Assembly (NCBI GenBank): GCA_025356735.1
Contig: JANXRT010000072.1
Location: forward strand, 1 to 12,936
Reading direction: 5' to 3'
From: Acetobacteraceae bacterium
Lineage (GTDB): Bacteria > Pseudomonadota > Alphaproteobacteria > Acetobacterales > Acetobacteraceae
DNA: 12,936 nucleotides
The notes beneath the pieces were generated by a model. That model did no database searches, was not told where the DNA came from, and saw nothing but the letters and a program-made list of their open reading frames with translations. The position numbers and the translations under genes are program-made. Each line of letters begins with the position of its first letter. The first letter of the stretch is position 1. Below, piece after piece: positions 6,281-12,936 of the stretch.

Positions 6281-7096
6281 ATGACCGAGACATCGTTGCT
6301 GGGCCTGGCCGGCAAACGCGCGCTGGTGTTCGGCGGCGGCCAGGGCATGGGCGAGAGCACCGCCATCCTGCTGGCCCGCGCCGGCTGCGATGTCGCGGTG
6401 CTGGATGTGGTCGCCGAGCGCGCCGAAAGCGTCGCGGCCAGCGTCGAAAAACTTGGTCGGCGTGGCGTCCCGGTCGTCGGCGACGTGCTGGACCCGTCGG
6501 GAATCGCTGCATTGGTGAAGCAGACCGAGAAAGAACTCGGCGGCATCGATGCCATGGTTTCGATCGTCGGCGCCGCGGTGTTCGGCCCGTTGTTCGACAT
6601 GACGCCGGAGGTCTTCGACCAGCAGATCAACCTCAACCTGCGATACTTCTTCTTTGCCGCCCGCGAAACCGCGCGCAGCATGATCGATCGCGGTGAACCC
6701 GGCACCATCGTCGGCATCGCCTCGGTCGATGGCCAGCGCGCGTCGCCGATGCGCGGCGTTTATGGCGCCGCCAAGGCCGGGCTGATCAGCCTGGTGCAGA
6801 CGATGGCGGTCGAATGGGCGCCGCATCATATCCGCGTCAACGCCATCGCGCCCGGCCACATCGTGACGCCGCGGCTGTACGACACGCCGCAGCGTGCCGA
6901 GGGTTATTCGAACAGCCTGATCCCGATGCGTGCGCGCGGCACCACCGACGACATCGGCAAGGCGGCCTTGTTCCTGTCCTCGGACCTGTCGCGCTACGTC
7001 ACCGGCATCACGCTCGACGTCGATGGCGGGCTGCTGGCGCAAAACCTGTTCCCGGTCGGCCTGCCGGCGGCCAACCTCGAGAACACACGACCCTGA
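6281..7096 (+). CDS. SDR-family NAD(P)-dependent oxidoreductase
   Basis: This is a classical short-chain dehydrogenase/reductase of 271 residues, cytoplasmic and probably tetrameric. The cofactor loop is GGGQGMG at 18-24, with Phe17 where the family usually has Thr (TGxxxGxG). Asp42 at the end of the second strand suggests NAD rather than NADP. The usual NNAG motif is replaced by SIVGAA (94-99). The catalytic set is Asn119, Ser148, Tyr161 and Lys165 (YGAAK). Later, VNAIAPGHIVTP and the C-terminal DVDGG match the family. A strong GGGGGAAGAG directly precedes the ATG. The gene begins 10 bases after the phosphoesterase stop. In this setting it might oxidise a diol or hydroxyl group of an aromatic intermediate, but SDR substrates cannot be read from sequence. 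Confidence 0.92.
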   Translation: MTETSLLGLAGKRALVFGGGQGMGESTAILLARAGCDVAVLDVVAERAESVAASVEKLGRRGVPVVGDVLDPSGIAALVKQTEKELGGIDAMVSIVGAAVFGPLFDMTPEVFDQQINLNLRYFFFAARETARSMIDRGEPGTIVGIASVDGQRASPMRGVYGAAKAGLISLVQTMAVEWAPHHIRVNAIAPGHIVTPRLYDTPQRAEGYSNSLIPMRARGTTDDIGKAALFLSSDLSRYVTGITLDVDGGLLAQNLFPVGLPAANLENTRP

Positions 7097-7101
7097 AAAC
7101 C

Positions 7102-7131
7102 CTGGCATTCCGCGCGCCGCGTTCCTACGCT
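7102..7131 (+). promoter_or_regulatory. Candidate promoter of the intradiol dioxygenase
   Basis: CTGGCA (7102-7107) and TACGCT (7126-7131) with an 18-base spacer lie in the 67-base gap after the SDR gene. The expected leader of about 25 bases would contain GGGAG (7152-7156), seven bases before the ATG at 7164. Matches to consensus are weak. Read-through from the SDR gene is equally possible. Confidence 0.25.
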
Positions 7132-7163
7132 GCCTGTCAAAATAACCGTCAGGGAGTTCCAGC

Positions 7164-7760
7164 ATGTCCGAAGTCATGACCCAATTGTCGCAGACCAACC
7201 TGCTGCGCACGCCCGATCAGGTCCTCGGACCCTTTTACCCAATCGTCCAGAAGGCCGATGCCGGCGGCGACCTGACGCGCGTCGCCGGCCGACCCGGCCG
7301 CGCGCACGGCCTGGTGCTCAACCTGATGGGCCGGGTTCTGACCAGCGCGGGCATTCCGGTGCGCGGCGCGCGGATAGAGATCTGGCAGGCCAACGCGCAC
7401 GGCCGCTACCGCCACCCGAACGACACCAGCTCTACGCCGCTCGACCCGAATTTCGAGGGCTTCGCCATTCTGACCACCGATCAGGAAGGCCGCTACTCGC
7501 TCAAGACCATCAAGCCCGCCGCCTACTCGGTCGCGCCCGGCCGCATCCGTCCGGCCCATATCCATTTCGAGGTGCTCGGCCACACCGAGAAGCTGACCAC
7601 GCAGATGTATTTTCCGGATGACCCGCACAATGCGACCGATCTCCTGCGCAACAGCACGACCCGGCCGGATGCGCTGAACGCCCGCATCCTCGATGGCAAT
7701 TCCGACGGCGAAGCCGGTTCCAAGATCGCCCTGTTCGACATCGTTCTCGCCGGCGGCTGA
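7164..7760 (+). CDS. Intradiol ring-cleavage dioxygenase (protocatechuate 3,4-dioxygenase-like)
   Basis: The 198-residue protein should cleave a catechol-type ring between the two hydroxyls (ortho cleavage) with Fe(III). All four iron ligands are visible: Tyr82 (NAHGRYRHP), Tyr121 (PAAYSV), His132 and His134 (RPAHIHFEV), with Arg129 in the active-site loop. GPFYP at 22-26 and QMYFPDDP further on are typical of the PcaH/PcaG family. It lacks the N-terminal dimerisation domain of catechol 1,2-dioxygenases and is shorter than a usual PcaH (about 230-240 residues). No partner alpha subunit is encoded nearby, so it may act as a homo-oligomer. The start is supported by GGGAG seven bases upstream. 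The family is firm; protocatechuate, hydroxyquinol or another substrate cannot be decided. Confidence 0.92.
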   Translation: MSEVMTQLSQTNLLRTPDQVLGPFYPIVQKADAGGDLTRVAGRPGRAHGLVLNLMGRVLTSAGIPVRGARIEIWQANAHGRYRHPNDTSSTPLDPNFEGFAILTTDQEGRYSLKTIKPAAYSVAPGRIRPAHIHFEVLGHTEKLTTQMYFPDDPHNATDLLRNSTTRPDALNARILDGNSDGEAGSKIALFDIVLAGG

Positions 7761-7825
7761 GTGGTTCTCCGCTCCTCGTTAACGGAGATGTAATCCAGCC
7801 GGCACTTTACACACATCGAGCCTTA

Positions 7826-7847
7826 TGAGAATGAACGTTCGCTCTCA
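7826..7847. promoter_or_regulatory. 22-bp palindromic operator, probably for the adjacent TetR repressor
   Basis: Outer arms TGAGA (7826-7830) and TCTCA (7843-7847) flank the perfect core GAACGTTC (7833-7840). Only two of eleven base pairs fail to match (AT against GC between arm and core). It lies two bases before the Shine-Dalgarno sequence of the tetR gene. A TTTACA at 7806-7811 could be a -35 just upstream, though the matching -10 is weak. The length, symmetry and position are those of a TetR autoregulation site, so the whole tetR-efflux operon would be repressed and released by ligand binding. Binding itself is inferred. Confidence 0.75.
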
Positions 7848-7848
7848 C

Positions 7849-7853
7849 AAGGA
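7849..7853 (+). promoter_or_regulatory. Shine-Dalgarno AAGGA deciding the tetR start
   Basis: AAGGA stands seven bases before the ATG at 7861. This makes 7861 more likely than the in-frame ATGs at 7825 and 7831, which would put the operator palindrome inside the coding region. Confidence 0.65.
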
Positions 7854-7860
7854 TCGAGGC

Positions 7861-8484
7861 ATGGTTGAAGTAGCCATCGCGGATAAGCCGGGTTCCGCAA
7901 GCGCATCGTCTCAGCGCCAGCGCATCGTCGCGGCGGCGATCGCCTGCTTCGCGCGGTCGGGTTTTCACGGCGCCAGCATGCAGGCGATCTGCGCCGAGGC
8001 GGCGATGAGCCCCGGCGCGCTTTACCGCTACTTCCCGTCCAAGGAAGCGATCATCTCCGCCATCGCCGAGGCCGAGCACGAGGCCCATGCCGCCTTCTTC
8101 GCCAGGATGGAGGCGGCCGACGATCCGGTCGAGGCGCTGACCTCGATCGGCGTCGAGGCGCTGCAAGCCCTGCTCGCCAGCCCGACCAACACGCTGCAGG
8201 TCGAGACCATGGCCGAAGCGATCCGCAACCCGGCTATCCGCGCCGGCTTTCAGCGCAACTGCGACGAGGCGGCGGCGATGATTGTCGCCGCGCTGCGCCG
8301 CGGCCAGGCCAACGGCCAAGTCGATCCTGATCTGGATATCGAGGTCGCCTGCCAGCTTGTTATGGCGCTCGGCGACGGGCTTTCGGCGCATCAGGCGCTC
8401 GATTCCGGTCTGTCGCCCGAACGGCTGAGGCCAGTTTTGCAGACTCTGTTGCGCCGGTTCTTCCGCCCGCCGAGCACGTCATGA
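7861..8484 (+). CDS. TetR/AcrR-family transcriptional repressor of the efflux operon
   Basis: The 207-residue protein has the TetR DNA-binding domain at about residues 18-65: QRQRIVAAAIACFARSGF, then AICAEAAMSPGALYRYFPSKEAII, containing the helix-turn-helix and the characteristic YRYFPSKE. The remaining helical part (about 70-200) is the variable ligand-binding and dimerisation domain. ATGs at 7825 and 7831 would add up to 12 residues, but 7861 has the ribosome-binding site. The stop overlaps the adaptor gene start by four bases (ATGA), so the repressor and pump are translated from one message. Together with the palindrome at 7826-7847, this suggests a self-repressing switch induced by a pump substrate. 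The ligand is unknown. Confidence 0.93.
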   Translation: MVEVAIADKPGSASASSQRQRIVAAAIACFARSGFHGASMQAICAEAAMSPGALYRYFPSKEAIISAIAEAEHEAHAAFFARMEAADDPVEALTSIGVEALQALLASPTNTLQVETMAEAIRNPAIRAGFQRNCDEAAAMIVAALRRGQANGQVDPDLDIEVACQLVMALGDGLSAHQALDSGLSPERLRPVLQTLLRRFFRPPSTS

Positions 8485-9623
8485 GAAAGCTTCCTTTCAT
8501 CTTGTTGGCCGGACTGCTTGGCGTACCGGCCCTGGCCGCACCCGAGCCGCGCCCGCCAACCGTGACCGTCGCCGCGGCCGACCGTGGCACCCTCGCCGAA
8601 ACAATTACCGTCACCGGCACCCTGGTGGCGCGCGACGAGGTCCTCGTCAGCCCCCAGCTTGAAAATCTCGCGATCACCGAGATACTGGCCGAGGAGGGCG
8701 ACCGGGTGGCGGCCGGCCAAGTTCTGGCGCGGCTGGCACGCGACACGCTCGACGCCACGATCGCGCAGAACGTGGCCCAGACCGCGCGCGCAGATGCCGC
8801 AATCTCGCAGGCGCAGAGTCAGATCGTCGAGAACGAGGCCAACCGACGCCAGGCCGAGGCCGCGTTCAACCGCACCCAGCAACTCCTGACCACCGGCGCT
8901 GCCTCGCGTGAGACCTTCGACACGCGTGAGGCAGCCAGCCGCATCATGGCATCGCGCGTGGTCTCAGCGCAGAACGCACTGCTCGCCGCCCGGGCGGATC
9001 TCGCTCTGGCCATGGCCCAGGGCCGCGAGCTGCAGATTCGCCTGGCCCGCACCGAATTGCGCGCGCCCGTCGGCGGCATCGTCAGCCGGCGCACCGCCCG
9101 CCTGGGCGCGGTCATCACGATGGCGGCCGAGCCGCTGTTCCGGATTATCGCCGATGGCGCCATCGAGCTGGAGGGTGACGTGCCCGAAACCCAGCTTTTC
9201 CGTCTGCATCCCGGCCAGCCAGCCTTCATCCCCGGCGCCGACGCCAGCCCGGCCCGTGCCGGCCATGTCCGCCTCGTGGCACCCGAGGTCGCACGCGCCA
9301 GCCGGCTCGGCCGCGTCCGCATCGCGGTGGACCAAACCGAGGGCCTGGCGATCGGCGGGTTCGCGCGGGCAAACGTCGAAATCGCGCGGCGCGAGGGCGT
9401 GCGCGTGCCGCTGTCGGCGGTGCTGTTCCAGCCGGACGGCGCCCGCATCCAGGTTGTCACCGACGGCCGGGTCGAGACCCGGCCGGTGACCCTTGGACTG
9501 CGATCCGGCGGCTATGCGCTGATCTCCAACGGGCTTGCCGCCGGCGAAACGGTGGTTGCGGTATCCGGCACCTTCGTTCGCAACGGCGATAGGGTCAGCC
9601 CCGTTCGCGCCGCCGGGAGCTGA
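8481..9623 (+). CDS. RND efflux periplasmic adaptor (membrane fusion protein)
   Basis: The 380-residue adaptor should link the inner-membrane RND pump to an outer-membrane channel. A Sec signal peptide covers about residues 1-20 (hydrophobic FILLAGLLGVPALA). No lipobox cysteine is present, so it is probably a free periplasmic protein rather than a lipoprotein like AcrA. A lipoyl-like half (about 50-88, including EEGDRVAAGQVLARL) is followed by an Ala/Gln-rich alpha-hairpin coiled coil (about 92-185). The second lipoyl half begins at LARTELRAPVGGIVSRR, followed by beta-barrel and membrane-proximal regions to the end. The start codon overlaps the tetR stop (ATGA), indicating translational coupling; no strong ribosome-binding site of its own is seen. 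The pump gene starts eight bases after the stop. Confidence 0.93.
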   Translation: MRKLPFILLAGLLGVPALAAPEPRPPTVTVAAADRGTLAETITVTGTLVARDEVLVSPQLENLAITEILAEEGDRVAAGQVLARLARDTLDATIAQNVAQTARADAAISQAQSQIVENEANRRQAEAAFNRTQQLLTTGAASRETFDTREAASRIMASRVVSAQNALLAARADLALAMAQGRELQIRLARTELRAPVGGIVSRRTARLGAVITMAAEPLFRIIADGAIELEGDVPETQLFRLHPGQPAFIPGADASPARAGHVRLVAPEVARASRLGRVRIAVDQTEGLAIGGFARANVEIARREGVRVPLSAVLFQPDGARIQVVTDGRVETRPVTLGLRSGGYALISNGLAAGETVVAVSGTFVRNGDRVSPVRAAGS

Positions 9624-9630
9624 CCCGAAA

Positions 9631-12600
9631 ATGGCCTTCAAGATTTCCGGGGCGGCGATCCGCAATCCGATTCCGTCGCTGGTGTTGTTCGCGGTGCTGA
9701 TGCTGCTTGGCACCGTCGCCTTCCAGGCGCTGCCGATCACCCGCGCGCCGAACATCGACATACCGGTGATCCAGGTCACGGTGACCCAATCAGGCGCGGC
9801 ACCGCGCGAGCTGGAATTGCAGGTCACCAAACGCATCGAGGACGCGGTCGCCAGCGTCTCCGGCGTCAAGCACATACAGTCCAGCGTCACCGACGGCGTG
9901 TCCTCGACCGGCATCGAGTTTCGGCTCGAGGTCAGCACCGACCGGGCGCTGAACGATGTCCGCGATGCAGTCGCGAAGATCCGCGCCGCCTTGCCCCACA
10001 CCATCGACGAGCCGATCATCCAGCGCATCGACGTCGTCGGCCAGTCGATCCAGACCTATGCTGCCAGCGCCCCCGGCATGACGCTGGAGGGTCTGTCCTG
10101 GTATATCGACGACAGCGTGATCCGCGCGTTGCAGGGAGTGCCCGGCGTCGGGCGGGTCGAAAGAGTCGGCGGCGTCACCCGAGAGATACGGGTCTCCCTG
10201 CTGCCGGACCGGCTGGCCTCGCTCGGCATCACCGCGGGTGATGTCAACCGCCAGCTCCTGGCGACTTCGGTTGACCTCGCCGGCGGCCGCGGTGAGCTTG
10301 GCGGCAAGGAGCAGTCGATTCGCACCCTCGCCGGCGCGACTACCTTAGCCGGCCTCGCCGCGACGCCGATCGTGCTGCCGGGTGGCCGTGAGGCGCGGCT
10401 TTCCGACGTTGCCGAGATCACCGACACCGCCGAGGAGCCGCGCGGCTTCGCACGCCTGAACGGCGACACGCCCGTGGTGTCGTTTTCGATTTTCCGGGCC
10501 AAAGGCGCCAGCGACGTGACGGTGGCCGAGGCGGTATCCGCCAGGCTGGAAAAGCTCGACCAGGCGCGCCCGGACGTGAACTTCACCCTGATCGACGACA
10601 GCGTGCACACCACCAAGGGCAGCTATATTTCTGCCATGCACTCGTTGATCGAGGGCGCGGTGCTGGCGACGCTGGTCGTGTTTCTCTTTCTCCGTGACTG
10701 GCGCGCTACGATGCTGGCCGCGGTCGCGCTGCCGCTGTCGGTCATTCCGGCATTCGGTGCGATGCAGTGGATGGGCTTCTCGCTCAACTTCGTCAGCCTG
10801 CTGGCGATCACCCTGGTCACCGGCATTCTGGTCGACGACGCCATCGTCGAGATCGAGAACATCGTTCGCCATATCCACATGGGCAAGCGGCCCTACGAGG
10901 CGGCGATCGAGGCCGCTGACGAGATCGGCCTGGCGGTCATCGCCATCACCTTCACCATCGTCGCGGTGTTCGCTCCGGTCAGCTTCATGGGCGGCATTCC
11001 CGGGCAGTACTTCAAGCAGTTCGGCCTCACGGTTGCCGCCGCGGTGGTCGTTTCGCTGCTGGTCGCCCGGCTGGTCACGCCCGTCATGGCGGCCTATTTT
11101 CTGACAACCCCGACAGCGAGGCAGCGCGCCAGCCACGGCGACAACATGGCGACCCGGTTCTACGCCCAGCTGCTTGTCGTCACGCTCAACCATCGCACCG
11201 TCACGCTGCTCGCCGGCCTGGTGATGTTCGGCCTGTCGATCGCCTCGACCGCGCTGCTGCCGACCGGCTTCATCCCGCCCGAGGATAACGGCCGCATCGT
11301 CGTCTCGCTGGAGCTGCCGCCAGGCGCCACCCTTGACGATGTCGCGGCCAAGACCGACGCCGTAGCGCGCGCCATGAAGGCCATCCCCGAGGTCACCAAC
11401 GTCTTCGTCGTCGGTGGCACCACGCCGGTCGGGCTGAAGGAAGTCCGCCGCGCTTCTGCGGTCATCGACCTCACGCCGAAGCAGGAGCGCGGCCGCAGCC
11501 AGAAGACAATCGAGGCCGATGTCACCGCCCGGCTGTCGGAAATTCCCGACATCCGCGGCTGGTACGTCAACGACCGCGGCGAGCGCGAACTGTCGGTCAA
11601 CGTGCTCGGCGATGATGCCGCCGCGCTCGACGCGACCGTCGCCCGGCTGGAAGGCCAGATGCGCCGGCTCGACGGGTTTTCCAACGTGGCGCCGAGTGCG
11701 GGCGTCGATCGGCCGGAGATCATCGTTACGCCGAAGCTTGACGAGGCCGCCCGGCTCGGCATCAGCACGGAGGCGATTTCAGAGGCGGTGCGCATCGCCA
11801 CCTTGGGCGATGTCGATGCCAACCTTGCGAAGTTCCGTGACGGCAACCGGCTGATCCCGATCCGGGTCCAGGCGACGCTCGACCTGCGCCGTGACTTCAC
11901 GGCGCTCGAGGCCCTGCCTGTGCCCGGCGCCGGCGGCATCAGCGTGCCGCTGTCGGCGGTCGCCCGCATCACCCTGGCACAGGGACCCTCCTCAATCGAG
12001 CGCTATGACCGGGTGCGCCGCGTCGTGCTCGGCGCCGATCTGACCGGCAACGTCGCACTTGGCGAGGCGCTGTCGCGGGTGTTCGCCCTGCCCGCCGCAA
12101 CTGAAATCTCCGCCGGCATCCAGGTCGTGCGCGCCGGCGACGCCGAAATCATGAACGAAGTCTTTTCCGGGTTCGCACAGGCCATGGGCGTCGGCTTGGT
12201 GCTGGTTCTGGCATTGCTCGTGCTGCTGCTGCGGGGGCTGTTCCAGCCGCTCACCATCCTGTTCTCGCTGCCGCTCAGCTTGGGCGGCGTTATCCTGGCG
12301 CTGCTGATCTTTCACCAGCCGATCAGCCTGCCCGTCGCTATCGGCATCTTGATGCTGATGGGCATAGTCACCAAGAACGCCATCATGCTGGTCGATTTCG
12401 CTGTCGAGGCCCAGGCCGCCGGCATGTCGCGGCGGGAAGCGGTGATCTCAGCCGGCCGCAACCGCGCCCGCCCGATCGTCATGACCACCGTCGCCATGGT
12501 CGCCGGCATGGTCCCGAGCGCCATGGGGCTGGGCGACGGCGGCGAGTTCCGTGCGCCGATGGCCATTGGTGTCATCGGCGGGCTGATCGTGTCCACGGTT

Positions 12601-12729
12601 CTGTCGCTGGTGTTCGTGCCGTCGCTGTACACGCTGATGGACGATCTCAGTCGTTTCTCTGCCCGCGCCGGGCGCCGGCTGCTGACGCCGCGCGACAAGC
12701 CGGAACTATCCGGACAACCCGCGGAGTAG
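9631..12729 (+). CDS. RND efflux pump, inner-membrane transporter (AcrB/HAE-type)
   Basis: This proton-driven exporter of 1032 residues has full length for the AcrB/MexB family. The N-terminus begins with a cytoplasmic stretch (MAFKISGAAIRNP) and TM1 (about 15-34), then the first large periplasmic loop. TM4 contains GILVDDAIVEIEN with the proton-relay pair Asp402/Asp403. TM10 contains the relay lysine Lys915 in GIVTKNAIMLVDF. A second periplasmic loop lies between the two membrane halves. The start at 9631 is chosen because GGGAG (9615-9619) lies upstream at a slightly long spacing and the product has the normal family N-terminus; the frame is open to 9535 only through the adaptor's 3' end. 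No outer-membrane factor follows. These features point to drugs or hydrophobic organics rather than metals, whose pumps carry different TM4 motifs. The substrate is unknown. Confidence 0.96.
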   Translation: MAFKISGAAIRNPIPSLVLFAVLMLLGTVAFQALPITRAPNIDIPVIQVTVTQSGAAPRELELQVTKRIEDAVASVSGVKHIQSSVTDGVSSTGIEFRLEVSTDRALNDVRDAVAKIRAALPHTIDEPIIQRIDVVGQSIQTYAASAPGMTLEGLSWYIDDSVIRALQGVPGVGRVERVGGVTREIRVSLLPDRLASLGITAGDVNRQLLATSVDLAGGRGELGGKEQSIRTLAGATTLAGLAATPIVLPGGREARLSDVAEITDTAEEPRGFARLNGDTPVVSFSIFRAKGASDVTVAEAVSARLEKLDQARPDVNFTLIDDSVHTTKGSYISAMHSLIEGAVLATLVVFLFLRDWRATMLAAVALPLSVIPAFGAMQWMGFSLNFVSLLAITLVTGILVDDAIVEIENIVRHIHMGKRPYEAAIEAADEIGLAVIAITFTIVAVFAPVSFMGGIPGQYFKQFGLTVAAAVVVSLLVARLVTPVMAAYFLTTPTARQRASHGDNMATRFYAQLLVVTLNHRTVTLLAGLVMFGLSIASTALLPTGFIPPEDNGRIVVSLELPPGATLDDVAAKTDAVARAMKAIPEVTNVFVVGGTTPVGLKEVRRASAVIDLTPKQERGRSQKTIEADVTARLSEIPDIRGWYVNDRGERELSVNVLGDDAAALDATVARLEGQMRRLDGFSNVAPSAGVDRPEIIVTPKLDEAARLGISTEAISEAVRIATLGDVDANLAKFRDGNRLIPIRVQATLDLRRDFTALEALPVPGAGGISVPLSAVARITLAQGPSSIERYDRVRRVVLGADLTGNVALGEALSRVFALPAATEISAGIQVVRAGDAEIMNEVFSGFAQAMGVGLVLVLALLVLLLRGLFQPLTILFSLPLSLGGVILALLIFHQPISLPVAIGILMLMGIVTKNAIMLVDFAVEAQAAGMSRREAVISAGRNRARPIVMTTVAMVAGMVPSAMGLGDGGEFRAPMAIGVIGGLIVSTVLSLVFVPSLYTLMDDLSRFSARAGRRLLTPRDKPELSGQPAE

Positions 12730-12748
12730 CGCCGCAGGCACGGAATCT

Positions 12749-12854
12749 TGGGGCTCTGCCCAAACCCCGCAAGGGGCCGGCGCGCCTTGGAACCCCTCTA
12801 CTTAAGGAAGGCGCCCCGGGGCGCTACCCCGGCGGGGTTTGGGACAGAGCCCCA
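12749..12854. repeat. Large GC-rich inverted repeat after the RND gene (dispersed element or terminator)
   Basis: The left arm (12749-12770) and right arm (12832-12854) are inverted copies differing by a single-base insertion and an adjoining base: TGGGGCTCTG then CCAAACCCCGC on the left, with the complement on the right. The 61-base centre folds further: AGGGG (12772-12776) pairs with CCCCT (12793-12797), and 12811-12824 is a perfect 14-base palindrome (GCGCCCC/GGGGCGC). It sits between two convergent genes, so it could end transcription from both sides, although no T-run follows. I recall this motif as a common intergenic repeat in Acetobacteraceae genomes; that is from memory, not a search. 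Confidence 0.75.
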
Positions 12855-12865
12855 TCTGTTCTTGC

Positions 12866-12936
12866 CTACGGCGTCAAAATGCTCTCGATCACGATCGGCG
12901 TCTTGCGCACCCGAATGCCGGTCGCGTGATAGACCG
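12866..12936 (-). CDS. C-terminus of a probable xanthine dehydrogenase-family molybdopterin-binding subunit (cut by window edge)
   Basis: On the minus strand the frame 12934-12866 reads VYHATGIRVRKTPIVIES and then ILTP before a TAG stop. The 'YHATG-RVR--PI' ending is typical of the large molybdopterin subunit of the xanthine dehydrogenase/aldehyde oxidase family. These enzymes hydroxylate N-heteroaromatics or aldehydes and usually have 2Fe-2S and sometimes FAD partner subunits, which would lie to the right. Only 22 residues are visible, so the family call rests on this one motif. The gene is convergent with the RND pump and is separated from it by the inverted repeat. Confidence 0.6.
   Translation of the reverse strand, partial: VYHATGIRVRKTPIVIESILTP

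Noticed and set aside
6155..7210. 351-codon minus-strand open frame
   Set aside because: It is antisense to the SDR gene, low in complexity and without a recognisable motif. It is a by-product of G/C-rich third positions.
7767..7787. Hairpin CTCCG/CGGAG after the intradiol dioxygenase as a terminator
   Set aside because: Only five pairs with an eleven-base loop and no T-run; too weak to annotate.
8964..10028. 354-codon minus-strand open frame spanning the adaptor-pump junction
   Set aside because: It crosses two real plus-strand genes and has no domain; it is an antisense shadow.
10345..11193. 282-codon minus-strand open frame inside the RND gene
   Set aside because: It is Arg/Asp/His/Gln-rich with no domain, and the RND reading frame there contains TM4 with the essential Asp pair.
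1..12936. CRISPR array, tRNA/rRNA genes, transposase or phage genes, defence or toxin-antitoxin systems
   Set aside because: No regularly spaced repeats, no tRNA-like fold with a recognisable TTCGA arm context, and no matching protein motif in any frame that I could recognise.

Overview
The window looks like chromosomal DNA of a GC-rich alphaproteobacterium, most likely Rhodospirillales/Acetobacteraceae. The grounds are the high GC content, the gene neighbourhood (PhnP-like metallo-beta-lactamase-fold hydrolase followed by mazG, and the hfq-hflX pair), and a GGGGCTCTGCCC...AAACCCCGC inverted repeat near the right edge, a motif I associate with that group. No rRNA, tRNA, CRISPR, insertion sequence or phage gene is visible. 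This placement is inference, because no search was run.

Layout. (1) Positions 1-1531, plus strand: the 3' part of a PhnP-like hydrolase, then mazG, a house-cleaning NTP pyrophosphohydrolase. (2) 1509-4330, minus strand: hfq (GTG start) and hflX (TTG start) form a tight pair. Downstream on the same strand lies a secreted GDSL/SGNH hydrolase with a PEP-CTERM sorting tail, whose 3' end overlaps the 3' end of mazG. (3) 4429-7760, a probable aromatic-compound locus: an extradiol (BphC-like) ring-cleavage dioxygenase on the minus strand, divergent from a plus-strand run of metallophosphoesterase, SDR oxidoreductase and intradiol (protocatechuate 3,4-dioxygenase-like) dioxygenase. All iron ligands can be seen in both dioxygenases. 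(4) 7826-12729, plus strand: a TetR-type repressor gene preceded by a near-perfect 22-bp palindrome, overlapped by the gene for an RND periplasmic adaptor and then a full-length RND inner-membrane pump. No outer-membrane channel gene is present. (5) 12730-12936: a large inverted repeat, then the last 22 codons of a convergent gene that look like the C-terminus of a xanthine-dehydrogenase-family molybdopterin subunit.

The genes suggest two accessory modules joined to a housekeeping block. One is a ring-cleavage module that probably handles catechol-type intermediates. The other is a self-regulated efflux module that could export toxic aromatics or other drugs. The left 2.6 kb is visibly less GC-rich than the right part. 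I found no convincing new type of system. The best leads are the TetR operator, the long tail on the PEP-CTERM protein, a possible leaderless mRNA for the phosphoesterase, similar promoter-like hexamers before three catabolic-locus genes, and the inverted-repeat element.
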